From: Blastomussa wellsi
Taxonomy: Eukaryota > Cnidaria > Anthozoa > Scleractinia > Plerogyridae
Reading direction: 5' to 3'
Length of the DNA: 64,000 bases
NCBI GenBank assembly: GCA_947652115.1
Contig: OX393563.1
Coordinates: 11,283,006 to 11,347,005, forward strand
Shown here: positions 45,901-60,700 of the stretch, piece after piece
How positions within the stretch are numbered: position 1 is the stretch's first letter
Layout of the letters: every line of letters begins with the position of its first letter
Notes under the pieces: generated by a model
Told to the model about the DNA's origin: nothing
The model's database searches: none
Seen by the model: only the letters and a program-made list of their open reading frames with translations
Made by a program: the position numbers and the translations under genes

Positions 45901-48900
45901 CTGAACAGACGCACAGCGACATGGAATCTATCTGTTTTGTATAATAATTAAAGAAACAAATTATGAAAAGCTTGACGTCTAGGTAGGAACCAATCAAAAT
46001 GCATCCATAAAGCGTTTTCTTGCTTAACATGTAATGCAAACGGCAGGCTTCATTTTGTAAGTGAGACCCAGATTTGAAAATAAATTAATGATGCAACCAT
46101 ATATCATTATAAATTCAGTTCTGCTACTTATCAGCTGGCATCTTTGCATCTGGCACTGGTGTCAAGTGCTAATAAATTAATATAATTTATTAACCTTGTT
46201 CTAAACCTAAATTGATCATTAATTCATCTGTAATATTGCGGCAGGCAACCCTCCTGATCCTGCTTCTTCCATCTGGCTGCACTCTTCTAAGCACATGGCG
46301 CACAACTCTTGTCAGTTTCATAGCTGCTTCTTTGACTGTCCTCTGCACATGCCCAATCAACAACGTATGTATTAGTCTGTGTGTTTCACGTTCCCTTACA
46401 GCTCTTTTATACTAATGCTTATCTTTGTGCTATAAGCAGCTACCGGTGAACTGTTACCCCAGGGCAGCCTCTCAAAATACTGGAGGTTGCAGAGCCGCCC
46501 ACAAACTAGCATCACATCAAGATATGTCAAAGCTTTTTCGACCTCATGGCCCATTGAGTTTGCTTCGAATTTCTACAGCTTGAAGCAAGTGAAATTATTG
46601 CTATCCCTTGCATCCCCTGAAGCAAGTCCATGTAGGAAATGCTGGGTATCAAGAAGCCCCTTGAACAATTAAAAGGAAAAAAGGGAAGAGCGCAAGTGGA
46701 CGATCGAGAGCAGCAAGACTCGCCGCTCTCCCTTCTAAAAAAAAGGATTGCTCGTAGTCATAAGGGAATGCAACTGAGAAAGGCACTGTATGAGAAAGCT
46801 GCCTTGCCCTTAACTCTATTCCAATATCAACTCATGCTACTTTAGACCACTGCACGTCCTCTCAATGCAGTAATAGCTACATTAAATTAAACTTTTACAA
46901 ATTAAGTGCTGGTAAAGCTGTAATTTGCATGTTGTGAAATAACTTTCTAGTGTTTCCTCTAATTCTCTTGAAATGTGATTTCAAATTACAGTACTGCTGC
47001 GAGTTTACTGTAAAATCTGCAAACTGAGTCGTTTAACACACAAGTAAAATGAATAATTACCGGTAAATTGGAAGTAATTGCTGTAACTACTGTTTTGTTT
47101 TTCAGTCACATAATTGTATTCACTTGTCTGAAGCAATTACTTTAGTTTCACAAATAATTAATCTTTGCATATAACTGTTGAAATAACTATATAAGCTACC
47201 GTATTCTTGCTAGGCATAAGAAACTAATTAAGAGTGCAAAGTCATTTCAAGAATGTTACAATGCGAGACACATTTTGATGCAACCATATCGCCAGCTAAA
47301 TTTTCATTTTCAGGCCTACTCACAAAATTAGCAACAACCCTGATTGTTATTATTAGTTTATGTAAATCTGTAAGTTGTGGAAGTAAATTGATTTTGTTTA
47401 GGTCACATTGAGGGTGAAAGTGCAGGAAATCCTGAAGAAACACTTGTTAGCTCACTATCTATCAGAGAAGAAGGGGTAAGAGATAACATTGATTGTAATC
47501 CATAATCTATTAAATTGGTCTAAACATATCACATGATGGAGCCAAAACTGGAGAATATCAGATGGTATTCGAACCCAGTTTTCGCGGGGAAATTGTTTAA
47601 TTGAATAAGAACTGAAAATTTTGAACAGAAATTATTTTGAATGCTGAGAGAATTACAAGCTTTTAGAAAAGGTCTCACAAAATGAGCGGTGTTTTGTAGT
47701 TTTTGAAGGATAATGAACACAATAGCCTCCATTTGGTGTTAAAAATAAGCATTGTATTTGCTCTTGGACATTGTCTTTATCGTTCCAAGAAAATCACTGT
47801 TTTCCTCAAGCTTTGCTCTCAGAAAACTGTTCGTTTCCTGGAATAGATCATGTCTACGGACAAAAGTAATATCAGTGCACATTTTTATGCCAAGTGAAGG
47901 CTATCGTTTATTTATCAAAATACACAAAAGTCATGTAAATTATCTGTGACTTACAGGAAGTTCTGTTTTTATTTGTCATTGCTCAGGCACCAGATGTGGA
48001 CTTCTCCAAGAATCCCTATGCTGACGGAAAATTCAAATTCAATGACAAAACTCTGTTGGATGAAATAAGCCTAGGAAACAAGGTATACACTGTTTGTGAC
48101 TTTAATCAAATGTCTCCTAACCTTTCTTGGTCTTGCCATTTACTGATGGCACTTGGGCAACAGTCTTTCTGCGAACCGCTTACATTTTGAAACTTTCAGG
48201 CTATTAATTTTGTGCTGCGTTCTAGCCACGCCATGTGTAAATGGGTCACTCTGTGAATTTAATGTTGGGGCGTATTAAACACTGCCATGGACTAGCATGC
48301 CATCTGGTCGCTTCATGCTACGAAACCCAGGATAAGTTCCGGCCTACAGACTTTGCCTTGACCTTTTTTTTTACCTTTTCCAGGAGTGTTGTGAGCTGTT
48401 TCGTTTATTAGCAGTCTGTCATACAGTTATGGTAGAGTCGAACAATGGTAAGATCATCGTTCTTTTCGTTCATTTGTGTCAAGAAAGTTGTCTCCACTTA
48501 CTGACAACGTTCACGTAAAAATACTTGGATATTGAAATTCACCTTTCTTTATCTTATTTTTGTATCATTTTTTTCTGACCATACAGCTGGCCGTAATGTT
48601 GTGGGGTGTGTAAAGTGTTTGCTCTGTTTTGCTGACCTTTAGGTAATTTGGAATATCAAGCCCAGTCTCCTGATGAAGCAGCTCTTGTCACGGCTGCAAG
48701 GAACTTTGGATTCACATTTGTGGTAACTAGGCATTAGCTCTGAAGTTAATTCATTTCTAATCAACATTAGTAGAAACTCATCTGTGTTCTATTGGAAATC
48801 CTTGACTCTGATTGGTTCTCTGACTGTTTTCTATTCGCTGATAGAAAACGATCGCGCGCGCGTTGCTCTTGGAAGACAAGATTTTTCTTGATTTTTGGCT

Positions 48901-50929
48901 TAAAAATACATAAACTGTTAGCTTTTGGGATGCAATCCTTCAGAGTTTCTACTAAAACAATTAGACTGCTCGCCCTCGTTTTCTATGAGCGATAGTCAAC
49001 TCGGGTGCACCTCGTTGACTCAGAAATCTCGGGTTCGTAGTCTAATTGTTAAATAGAGGGAGCGAAATATTGCCACGTACAGGCCTGCTAACGAGACGGC
49101 AGAATGTAGTTGAGTTCTTTTGAGAGAGTGTTTTTACTGCAGCAGCTTGTTTCCGTTTGATTTTGAGTGAAAAAGACGTTTTGTCTAAACGCAGGGACAC
49201 ACTAAGTGACAGTGACGGGTCGCAGTGACAGGTCTCTGCGACAAGTCGTGGTGACGTAGGTCTCTGACAAGTCGCAGTGACAGGTCTCTGCAACAAGTCG
49301 TAGTGACGTCGGTCTCTGACAAGTCGCAGTGACAGGTCTCTGCAACAAGTCGTAGTGACGTAGGTCTCTGTAACAAGTCGCAGTGACAGGTCTCTGCAAC
49401 AAGTCGTAGTGACGTCGGTCTCTGACAAGTCGTAGTTACAGGTCTCTGCAACAAGTCGTAGTGACGTAGGTCTCTGTAACAAGTCGCAGTGACAGGTCTC
49501 TGCAACAAGTCGTAGTGACGTAGGTCTCTGTAACAAGTCGCAGTGACAGGTCTCTGCGACAAGTTGTAGTGACAGGTCTCTGCGACAAGTCGCAGTGGCA
49601 GGTCTCTGCGACAAGTCGCAATGACAGGTCTCTGCAACAAATCCCTGGTTTGAATTCGTGCAGCGACATGATTTTCACATATTGTTGCGGCAACTTGTCC
49701 TCGCGACGTGTCACAGTGACTTGTTACCTTGATTATCTTGGCCTTAAAGGGTGCGGGAAGTACACTAAGCTGTTCCAAATTTTCTGTCATCTTGAAAGGT
49801 TCCAGTAATGCTAATTGTCTGTCGCTTACTTGTTAAAGCAATAAAATATTTTACACTACATTCAAGCCAATTTGAATCTAAAGCTAAGCTATCTTTGGGC
49901 CTGGTTTTGTCACGAAGTTGTAGGCAGTACAAAATGCCTCTCTGTTATCTTCAATGCTCCAAATATAGCCTCGATTACCAGCCGCTCTTATGGAACCAGA
50001 CTCTAGAGAACGGCGGAAATCGAGCCTAGTCCGAATAGAGCTAATTTGAATCTTGTTTATCTGAAAAAGAAACAAAATATATGACACTGCATGGTTAAAG
50101 GGAAGTCCGCTCTTAAATATAATTATTTATGTTTGATTTGTATTAGGGTCGTTCACCCACCACTATCACCATTGTTGTGGCAGGGGAAGAGGTTAGTAAA
50201 CAGTAGATTATGACAAGAGAACGTATAGAAAGGAGAGGGAATTACCCCTTTTCCTTCTAAGAAGGGTTGCAGCAGCAAACCTTGATCAGTGAGAACGATC
50301 TTGTTCAAAAATTAATTATATAGCTTCAAATAAAAGTACTGCTCAGTAGCTTTCGGGCTGCACACTTGGGCCAGCTTCATCCAACAGTTTAATCTGGCAG
50401 TGAATGTGTTACTTGTCACTGGAAGTGCACTCAACTCTTTCTCAGCAGACAGCTATTTCACCGCTACAACACGGACAACTGGTGTTGCTTCCTGCACGCC
50501 GTTCTTCAGTTATAGGTTTTACTGTTTCACGAGTACTCGATTAAAGGTTTAAGATTGTACTGTCAGTATCTATTGTAAGCCTATTTGCCGGACTCCTCTC
50601 TAAGACGGGCTGTTGGTTCCAGTCCCGACTGTCATACCAACAACTACATGTACTACTTACCGTCACATTTTTCTTGTGGGGCAAGATTTTTTCTGTTGGC
50701 AGTACTTGTGTTAATTGTTTTCATTTTGTAAATTTTATTTCAATATTTCAGGAGATGTACGAATTATTAGCTATTTTGGATTTCAACAACGAGCGGAAAA
50801 GGATGTCAGTAAGTAAACCAAAACTATTTACCAATGCAGCTATTGGTTTCACGACGATGCTTGCTCGAATTGGTAACGATGTACCCGTACGAGTTGCGCT
50901 AGTCGCCTGTGTCTCCGACAGAGGGGGGA

Positions 50930-50966
<37 letters not shown>

Positions 50967-53900
50967 GTATGGCAAGATAATTTGGTTTTATCAACTGGGT
51001 TGATAATGTGAATTGGCCACCGTAAAGAGATTCGAAAACGGACGTTTCGAGCGTTAACCCTACGTCGGAGCGAATCGCTCCGACGAGTTCTGACGGAGGG
51101 CTAACGCTCGAAACATCAGCTTTCGAATCTCTTTACGGTGGCCAATTCACATTATCAACCCAGTTGATAAAACCAAATTATCTTGTGTCTCCGATAGCTC
51201 CACAAAACCACGAAACACAGGAATTTTCATAATTTTCTACTTTTTATTTAGAAAATACTGAAAAAAATTGGTTTGTCTTTGTTTTAAACTGTTACTATTT
51301 TGAGTATAAAGGTGTAAATATTGGGTTACTTATACGTTCACAGAAAAAGGTGTAGAATATAATTATGTCTATTTTGCTTCTGCATCTCTAGGTAATTGTT
51401 CGGCGAGATGATCAAATAAAGCTCTACTGTAAAGGCGCTGGTTAGTCCGCTTCACGTTTGTGTGGTTGCCTCTCTTTCCTTACAAACTTCTCCTATATAT
51501 TTTCGTTTCTTCTGAACTCGAATTCACTTCAAATTGTAGAAATTAGGACCTTTCGCTGAGTGCAGTTATGTCAGTTGTGGCCTTGTCTTGCAGATACCAT
51601 TGTGTACGAACTCCTCGACCACTCTTGTAAACCACTAATGACGAAAACAATGCAGCATTTGAACGTAAGTTGTCAAGCCCCTCTACGCAGAGAGCTGGTT
51701 TTATTTTTTTTATTTTCATGCAATATTAGTGCTAATTGTAACCTCACTGCCTGAAATTTTCACCTTAGGTCTTTGCAGCAGAAGGTTTACGTACCTTGGT
51801 AACCGCTTACAAAGACATACCGCTGGATGCGTACAAAGAATGGGAGGCTCAATACAAGGAGGCAAGGTAAGTTTGTGTGTATGTTTGGCATTTTCAGTCA
51901 CACGACACAACCAGTTTTCGCCCGCACCTAGCAGATCATAATTTGTTTCCAGTATTTGGTATTCTTCGTTAAGTGTTTCCATGTAATTATGTTACCTTGA
52001 ACATTAGTTTGCTCCACTACAAACGTTTTGGCTTGTATGTAAGGTTGGTTAGTGCGCTGGACTCCGGATCGAACGCCTCTGCCGGGGCACTGCATTGTGT
52101 TCTACAGTGCCTCTCTACAGCCAGGTGTATAAATGGGTACCGGTAAATTTAATGCTGTGGGGGTTGAGGGGAACCTTGCGATGGACTAGCATCCCACCCC
52201 GGGGGAGTAGAAATACTCCTAGTTGCTTCATGCTAATGAAACTGGGATAAGCTGGGGCCTGATGGGCCACTAGGCTTGTATGTAGACTTTTCCTTAATTC
52301 ACTGTGTCTGCTGTTTCTCTGCCTATTAGAACGTTTTCTCTGTGGCGAAACGCAGTGACATAACAAGGAAGTAAGCTATTAACGTGAGACTGATTGTGCA
52401 GTCGTGAATATTTGTTATAACGATTTGTTTGGCTTTCAGTCTGGCCATGGACAATAGAGACGAACTAGTTCAAAAGGTGAATTTGTTTTTGTGTTATATA
52501 TTTCATACCTGTGAGAGTTGTCACAAAATAGTTATTAGCCCTGACACCCTAGTTTATTAAATCATACCATGGCTAATTCGCTTTACGATTTCGGATGAAA
52601 TTCAAAATTAATGGAAAGTGAATCTTTGTATGCATATGATAAAAACGAATTGATAATTTGTACCCACTCTCCAGCCTGAACCGCCAATCTGAACGCGTGG
52701 AAAACTGGCGCGTTCGCATTTCTCAGTAATATCTTTGTTTGTGTGCTGTAAGAATGCTCACTCTTGTTTTTTCCGTGACTTTCTTTTGTCTTTCTGAAGA
52801 GCAGAATATTAACTCAGAGCAATTTTGTTATTTGCATAGGCCTATGCGGATATTGAGCAGAATTTAATACTGATTGGTGCAACGGCGATAGAGGACAAGC
52901 TTCAGGATGACGTGCCTGATACGATCGCTACCCTGGCAGAGGTAAGGGAATCACCATTTCTTTGATATCCAAAGAAAGCAAACCGAAATCGAAGGAAGGA
53001 ACATGATTGGGAGACTTTGTTACGCTTGGTAATGTTTGAATACAACTTGTCTGGCAGTGACTGGTACTGAGTTATGAAAAAAGACAAGCTATGCAAAGTG
53101 TGTTGCAGAGCGCAGTGCAAGAAAACATTTGTGACATCTCGCTTATATTCTAACATAACAGTCTCGCAGCATTTTTGGTTTCAGCCAGCATTGCATAAAG
53201 TAACACTGAGTTCTTTTTGATTCGACTGAGGCAAAGATATTTTTAGGCCCATATAATCTTTCTTATTATATAGCAAGGTTATCTTGAGGTAAGTCCGAGT
53301 AAGAAGTAAGAAATTATAATTATTTTCAGCTTATGCTATGTTGTTACTGAAGTGCAAGTCAGACTAATAGTTGTTGCGTTCCCCTTGTCGACAGGCAGAT
53401 ATCAAAATCTGGGTTTTGACTGGAGACAAAGTAGGTCAGTACCGCGGAACACTTCTCTTCTTTGTTGGCTCTTTATACTCGATAGAGCGAGTTCCAACTG
53501 TGTCGTAAAACCAAAACCAAAGTGATCATTCTAACCAATCACAAAGGACACAGACAGTTAAATGGACCAATCAAAACTCGAAGTGCGAAGCGCGGGAAAA
53601 CGTGCACGAGCAAGTCACGGTTAGTTTTGGTTTTATTTCTGATTGGTTGAAAAAGTGGCGTGAGTCTTTTCAATCAATCACTAAGCGTAGTAATGCAAAA
53701 GCAAAGCACTCAAGTGAAAGCCTCTCTAACAGCATGTGAAAGGTTCCTAATGTGTATTAGTGAAGAAAACTTCAGAGAAAAACTGAACAAAGTACCAAAG
53801 TGGGAAGCCTGCACAAGCCTAGTGTCCAACAACTGCCGGCGCTAAACTCTCGGTTTCTGTAACATGGAGCGACTATGAACTTGGATTGGTAGTTGGTCCT

Positions 53901-56900
53901 CTCAGTCTCGCAACTGCCATAGTACTCAATCAGGCTTATGGGAGGTGCGGTACCCTATATAGTGGTTAGAGCGTTGAACTTCAAATCGGATCGAGCGCCT
54001 GGTTCGAGCTCTGGCCTGGCCATGGTGTTGGGGATTAAGGCAAGGTGCTTTACTCTTGTGGTGCCTCGCTCCACCCAGAAATAGAAATAGGTAGCGGTGC
54101 ATTGTTCGGGCAGCCTGATAGAGTGCTATGGGAAGTGCGAAACGGGGAAGACCTGTTATAGACTAGCTTCCTTTCCAGGAGGAAAAGCGAAACTCCTAGA
54201 CGTTTCACAGTCATGTTACAGAAACCGCAGTTCAGTTGAGAGTTGAGAGTTGATTTTCTTTAGCTCTTCTTTGCAGTTACCTTCATCCGTTTTTTGTTAT
54301 TATTCCTTGCAGAGACAGCCATCAACATTGGCTACTCGTGTCATCTACTGACCGATGACATGAAAGAAGTTTTTAAGATTGAAGGCGAGACTCTGGAGTC
54401 CGTTCAGCAGGCTATATCTGAATGCAAGAACAAGATTTTGGGCGGAGGGTCAGCATCAAAAATACAGAGCAAAGAAAACAGCCTGAGGGATGTCGATGTC
54501 GAAGTCATTTCATACAAATCAGTCAAGGATAATAACACAGGGGACGGACCATCCTCTACACTGGTAAGAAAGAAACAACTAACAATTATGTCATGCAATA
54601 AACATGTCACGCATAGTTTCCTTCGCAGCCGTTACTTGGGTCGTCACGCAACAATTATCTTATCTAGTTCAATTTATTTTAGATATTGAGATATTTTCAT
54701 TATGGTACGTCATTTCATTACAATCACCGATAATTGAAAACTGTTATTTTTTGCTTACAGGAGGCAAAGAAAGAAGAAAACTTTGGACTTGTTATTCCTG
54801 GAAAAAGTTTAGTAAGTGAAACATTTTTATTATCTTTAATTTATATTTGGTGATTGCTCCTTTTGCTCTTCGCAAGTGCTATATAATTCTTAACTTCTTT
54901 TTTTTTCTCTTTTCAGGCTTTTGCACTTCACGAAAGTTTAGAGAAAGAATTCCTGTCGTTGGCCTGTCTCTGTAAAGCAGTGATATGTTGCAGGGTCACC
55001 CCTCTTCAAAAGGTAGCTACTTTGCTTACTTAATTATAATTAGCATCAGCAACGAGCCTTGTCTTGTATTTATCCACTCTACCGTTTTGTAAGAAACAGT
55101 ATTTGGACGGTTTTCTAGTTGTGTTGAATTCCAATTTGTAAGACTTTCCTGTTGGTTTTTCCTTAGACTTGCCACAAGTCGAGCTCGCGCATTTAAATAA
55201 GACGAAGAACTTTAATGAAAATCTAATTTTTATGGTAAAATCAAAGTCATTTGGACATGCTGTTAGGTTTCTGTACGTCAGTTGTACACACTCTTAGCCA
55301 TTTTGTGGTTAGCTTTCATTTGCTGGCAAGGATAACGACCTTGTCAGTGTTGTGAACAAGTTAGTTATCCGTTATGGCACCCAGACGTTCCCTATTCACC
55401 AAATGGTATGATATGTCTGAATCTGTCATGCTAGCACAGTCTCGCCAAGTCAATTGAATTTCCATGTATCAACGAGGGGACCTCTTAGTTTTTTGAGGTC
55501 TCCTCGCCACTTATTAGGCGGGCAGAACCGACTTGTAATTTACCCTCGTATTTCGTATCAAAGCTCAGTCACGTGCAATGGGCAATACCGCAGACACGTA
55601 ATAAAGGCTCAACCTTTTCCACGATGTCGATGCCGAAAGCGCCGAAAGGAAATCATATGTCGAATATGTAAACAAATGGTGCGATCTTTTCTACGCTCAA
55701 ACGTACAGACTTGCATACCGTTCGCGGTAGACCCACTCTAAAAGATGGCGTAGTTATTTATGAACGTATATTTCGAAACGGGTCGTTCTGCGAACTCAAA
55801 ATTGATGATTTAGCGAAGATCTTACTAGAATCAAACCAGAACTCAAATGAGTTATCAATGAACAGAAAATGCGAACAGAGTGTTACTACAGACAAAAGAA
55901 GAACATTTACGAAAGTGTTATGTGCTGATAAAGACAAGGTGCATCGTGATCAAGCTGTAGGAAGCGACAACAAAGACGCCATGTTGGACTGCGAAAGTGG
56001 CTTTCATCCGAGTGAAGATAAGCTCCAACGTAATAATTGCCATATTTATGTGACCTCTATGATGATCATTACATTTCTCAAACAGAGTACATTATCAGCT
56101 GTTATTTTTCTATTTGTGCCATTAGTTTTGTCGCTTTTCTGTGTATATTATATTCTCATGTTGTACAGGAAAAGCGTGACACTAGACTTTTAATTAATTT
56201 GGGGTACAATAAAGTTGTTGTTGTTGTTGTTTTGTGAAACCATCACGCAACGCACCTCGCGCGAACACATTGTGGATAACGACGACGAATCGATACAAAC
56301 GTGTCGGTATCTAACCACTGCAGACTCTGGCTGTGCTATTGCCTCGACGAACGGTACAAAAGTCGACTTGCAAAGATCCATTGCGGCAAGAGTGTAAATA
56401 TGTTTGAGTTTTTAGGGTCTGAGTTTTCGAGACACCCGGAGGATCAGAGTTTTCGAGACACCCGGAGGGGCTGAGTTTTCGAGACACCCTGCTTTTGTGG
56501 TATCAAATAACGTGGCGTCAGATGAATGTGATGTATTGGACAAAGCAGCGCTTGGTATACAACAAAAGTGTGACGAATCAGCATTGTGTGTACAACAAAT
56601 TGATGTTGCAAAGGAAATAAAATATCCAGAAGAATTCAGGTCTCGTTATGCCATGTTTGTTAATTGTAATACATCTATTGACAATTTTGAGTACCATGTC
56701 CGAAAATGATTTGATCGTGAACCCAGCAGGATACCTGAAAAAAAAAAACACTAGAAAAGCTCTCACGTAAAAACAAAAAAATATAGAAATTTCTGTGCAG
56801 GCGAATTCTTAAAAACATTGCTGTGTCGTCAAAAATGTATCGCTACATCAAGTGCAGACTTTAATGACGGTATCAAGTTTACACAAAACACGAGAAAGAA

Positions 56901-57641
56901 ATGGCATTCCACACGGTCGACAGTGCATCGAAAATCGTCGAGTTATAGAGAGTCTTTGGGCAAATTTATATCTTTGTATGGCTGTAATACATCATCAAGT
57001 GTGTACAAGAATGCGAACCACAGAGGTCAATGTGCAACACTGAATCTGTGTAATGACATAGAAACCATTCCTGGGCCTCCTATACGTAGTATTGATCCTA
57101 CTCAAACAATCAAGGCACCATATAGTCAAGGTGATGTTATGTACTTTGGTGAAAATGCTGGAAAACAATGTGTCGCTATGAGTCCGAGTGCTTTGATAAA
57201 AGGTAAAAGGAATACAAAGCTGTAATGACCTGGTACAAATTATGGAGATGGGTAATCAACTATATTCAACACTGTCACAATGTACAGGGCAGGTGTATTT
57301 AATGCAAATACAATTATACCATCAATGATTGCTATGTTTTAGAAAAATTACCTACTTAGTTATAGTGAAAGCTACACTTGTAATCTACATCATTTTGATT
57401 CAATAATTGAGGGATATCAGTACAGTATGTCTATAGACAGTTATGACAATTTGGAACCAGCTCCAAAAAAATGATCGCAAATGATCAATACCTACCTACA
57501 GCCCGACTTACGATCTTAGATGGTCTTGTTTCTTTTTTAGTTTGCTTTTTATTGAATTGGTTGTAAATATGTGGTAAATAAACATTTACTGACTGACTGA
57601 CTGACTGACTGACTGACTGATTGGTTGGTTGGTTGGTTGGT

Positions 57642-57673
<32 letters not shown>

Positions 57674-57684
57674 TGACTGCTTGG

Positions 57685-57729
<45 letters not shown>

Positions 57730-60700
57730 GATTGACAGGGAGGGGTGACATAGTTTCTTTTCTTTGGCAGGCATTGGTTGTACAGCTGGTAAAAAACAAT
57801 TTACAAGCTGTGACACTAGCCATTGGAGATGGAGCAAATGACGTAAGCATGATAAAAGGTATGGCTATATTGAATTGAACTTTGTGCTTGATTTAAGACA
57901 GCAGTCGATAGAGTCAACTTACTTTACATTAAAATGTTTACATTCTTATTCATTTATGGTTTATTTTATATTCGTCTTTTTAGCTGCACACATAGGTGTT
58001 GGAATAAGCGGTCAAGAAGGAATGCAAGCCGTGCTAGCGAGTGATTTCTCCTTCGCTCAGTTCAAGTATCCTTTGCCCGAAGCCACGCACCTCTTCGTAA
58101 ACTGTAATTTTATTCGCTCCCTGTATCACGCACCTCTATTGTTTTTAGGTCTGGGGTCATTGTTTCTGTTGTTTGTTCTTTTGTTTTTCCAGCCAATCCT
58201 GTTAAGCCTTACAATAGGTGCCTACCACCTCATCCTTTACATCTGAACAATAGAGATTGCCAAGCTTTTATGTACGCGTTTAGGTCGTAATTCAGTATAT
58301 CATTATCATTATCATTGTCATTGTCATTATTATTATTATTTAGTTCATTAAAGAACGTAAAATGTGAGATAATCTAATGCTTGTTTTCCTTAGCAATTTG
58401 ATCAGATATCTTAAGAAACTTCTTCTTGTCCATGGGCGGTGGTCGTATTTTCGAATGAGTAAATTTTTAAACTACTTTTTCTACAAGAATTTTGCATTCA
58501 CCTTGTGTCAACTGTGGTACGCATTTTATACCGGTTTTTCTGCGCAGGTAGAGCGACTTATCATCATGTGAATGCTATTTTATACAATTTCTTTTGTGAT
58601 TTGCTACCGTAGTAAACATTATGCTTTGCATTTCAGAAAAACTTTACAGGGTACACGACAACTGGTGTTCCTGTAATTACCTTGTGGTCCTGGAATAAAC
58701 AAACAAACACATAAACAAACAAAACAAACAAGCAGGCAAGCCAACAAACAAAGAAGCAAACAAACAATACAACAAACAAGCAAGTAAACAAAACAAATTA
58801 AACAAACAAGCAAACAAACAAATAAACAAAAGAAACAAACATAAAATGTAAAAAGAACAATAATTTGTTTAAGACGGAATCCATCAGGAAGTTGAGTAAG
58901 ATTTATTTAAGTTGGACAAAAATCGAGTACCAGAATAATTTAAATCATATTGGATTATTTTTTACCCTTAATAAAAGGTAAATATGTAAGTAATCATTTG
59001 TGATAACACCGACAACAATTTCTTATCAGAGCCCGAGAAAATGAATTTTAAAGATCACAAGCTGTAGGCAAAATCTAACGTGTAGACATTTTGTAAAATC
59101 GTCTTTAAGCGATTCAGTGGAATTATAGTGGAACTTCGATGTTTTCGATGTTTGGTGTTGTTAGAAAAGATTTCTCTTGATAATATATTTGAAGTAGTAA
59201 CTCAAAAGTTTGCAATAAGTTGTAAATAATTTTGGTACAACAATTTCTTAACAGAGACTGAGAACATGAATTTCAAAGCTCGCAAGCTATAGGAAAAAGC
59301 TTACATCTTTTAAGCGATTCAGTGGAATTCAGTGGAACTTCGAAATTTGTTTTCGATGTTTGGTGTTGTTAGAAAAGATTTCTCTTGATAATATATTTGA
59401 AGTAGTAACACAAAAGCTTGCAATAAGGTGGTGTAAATAATTTTGGTACATAATTTTGTCCAATAAATGCTCGAAGTCCTAACGGATTCCGTCTTAAATT
59501 CTTAACTGGCAAGAGGCCGACCAGGTGGCCATTTACAAAGCGTGGAGGAGTTGAGTTCGGGACCACCTAAGATCAAATCCATCAAGTGGCAGGGACTCGG
59601 GACCTCCGGATTACAAGTCCAGCGCCCTGGTCACGAGGCCACTCTGCCTACACCAATCCATGGGCTCTTTATGCTTTCATTCGCCATCAATGCCCCATTA
59701 CTGTAAAAGTCTTCGTTGATTCCGATCCAATTGAAAATAGCAGTATTGACACTCTGGTACTTCTTGCTACCTAGCAATGCCTCTGAGTAAAATCGCAAAG
59801 TTCTGAACCAATTACGGTGCTAATGTCTGGAATTCTATTGAAGACTCCCTAAAATCTAAGAGTCGTACTTGTTTCAAGAACCTCTTAAAATAATTGATTA
59901 TATCCAACTACTGACTGGTACATTGATGTACATTATTTTTACAGTTTTTGTGTGCACATCCCTTTGTCGTTTTTCGTCCTGTGTGTGTGTGCGTGCGTGC
60001 GTGAACGGATTTTGTGTCCCATCTTCTATGTTCAGCAACTTATTGTATTTTCTTTCCGCTTGGCCCAGCCAGTTAGCTCGATTAACCTTTGCTCTTTCTA
60101 AGTGACTGTGCTCTTTCCTATTTGTAATTTTTCGTTATGTATTTATTTCTAATGTTAAATGTTTCTGGGCACAAATAACGTTTGTTGTCGTTGTTGTTGT
60201 TGTTGTTGTCCTTTCCATTCCCAGTTGGGCTCGTGTCTATATTAAAGATCTGGTAAGGTTATTTTCAAAGCTTGTTTTTTATTGTTCTTATTATTATTAT
60301 TTTGTTCTTTTCAGACACTGTATGATGCGTGGTTCATCTCATTTTATAACGTATTTTTTACCTCGGCACCAATCGTGTTTTTAGCTGTGCTTGATCAGGT
60401 AAATTGTTTTTACTGACTATCCTAATCTTCTAATTGTTTCATTGCTACTAAGAAGATGAGAAAGCGAGAAATTTGTAGCAAAGCAGAGGCCTGTTTTTGG
60501 GCTTGGTTGAAGGGGGATAAGTCTCTTTCGCCTATTTCGGTTGCACGTGCCGTTTTTATAGAGTACTTAAAGGTAGCGTTACAAGGGTGTTGCTTGGGGT
60601 TGGGGGCGTGGGGTACGTGTGAGCCACTTTTTTCCACTCGTCGTCCACACCGCCTCTTACTAAAGTACGTTTTGACTGTACTAATGTGCAAATAAGCTAG

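Noticed and set aside
49042..49790. Reverse open frames of about 190-200 codons with repeated Leu/Arg/Cys peptides
   Set aside because: They are translations of the 28/26-bp minisatellite in several frames, without a start context or family signature.
57485..57850. Reverse frames with Ser/Gln/Asn repeats
   Set aside because: They translate the tetranucleotide microsatellite next to a real flippase exon.
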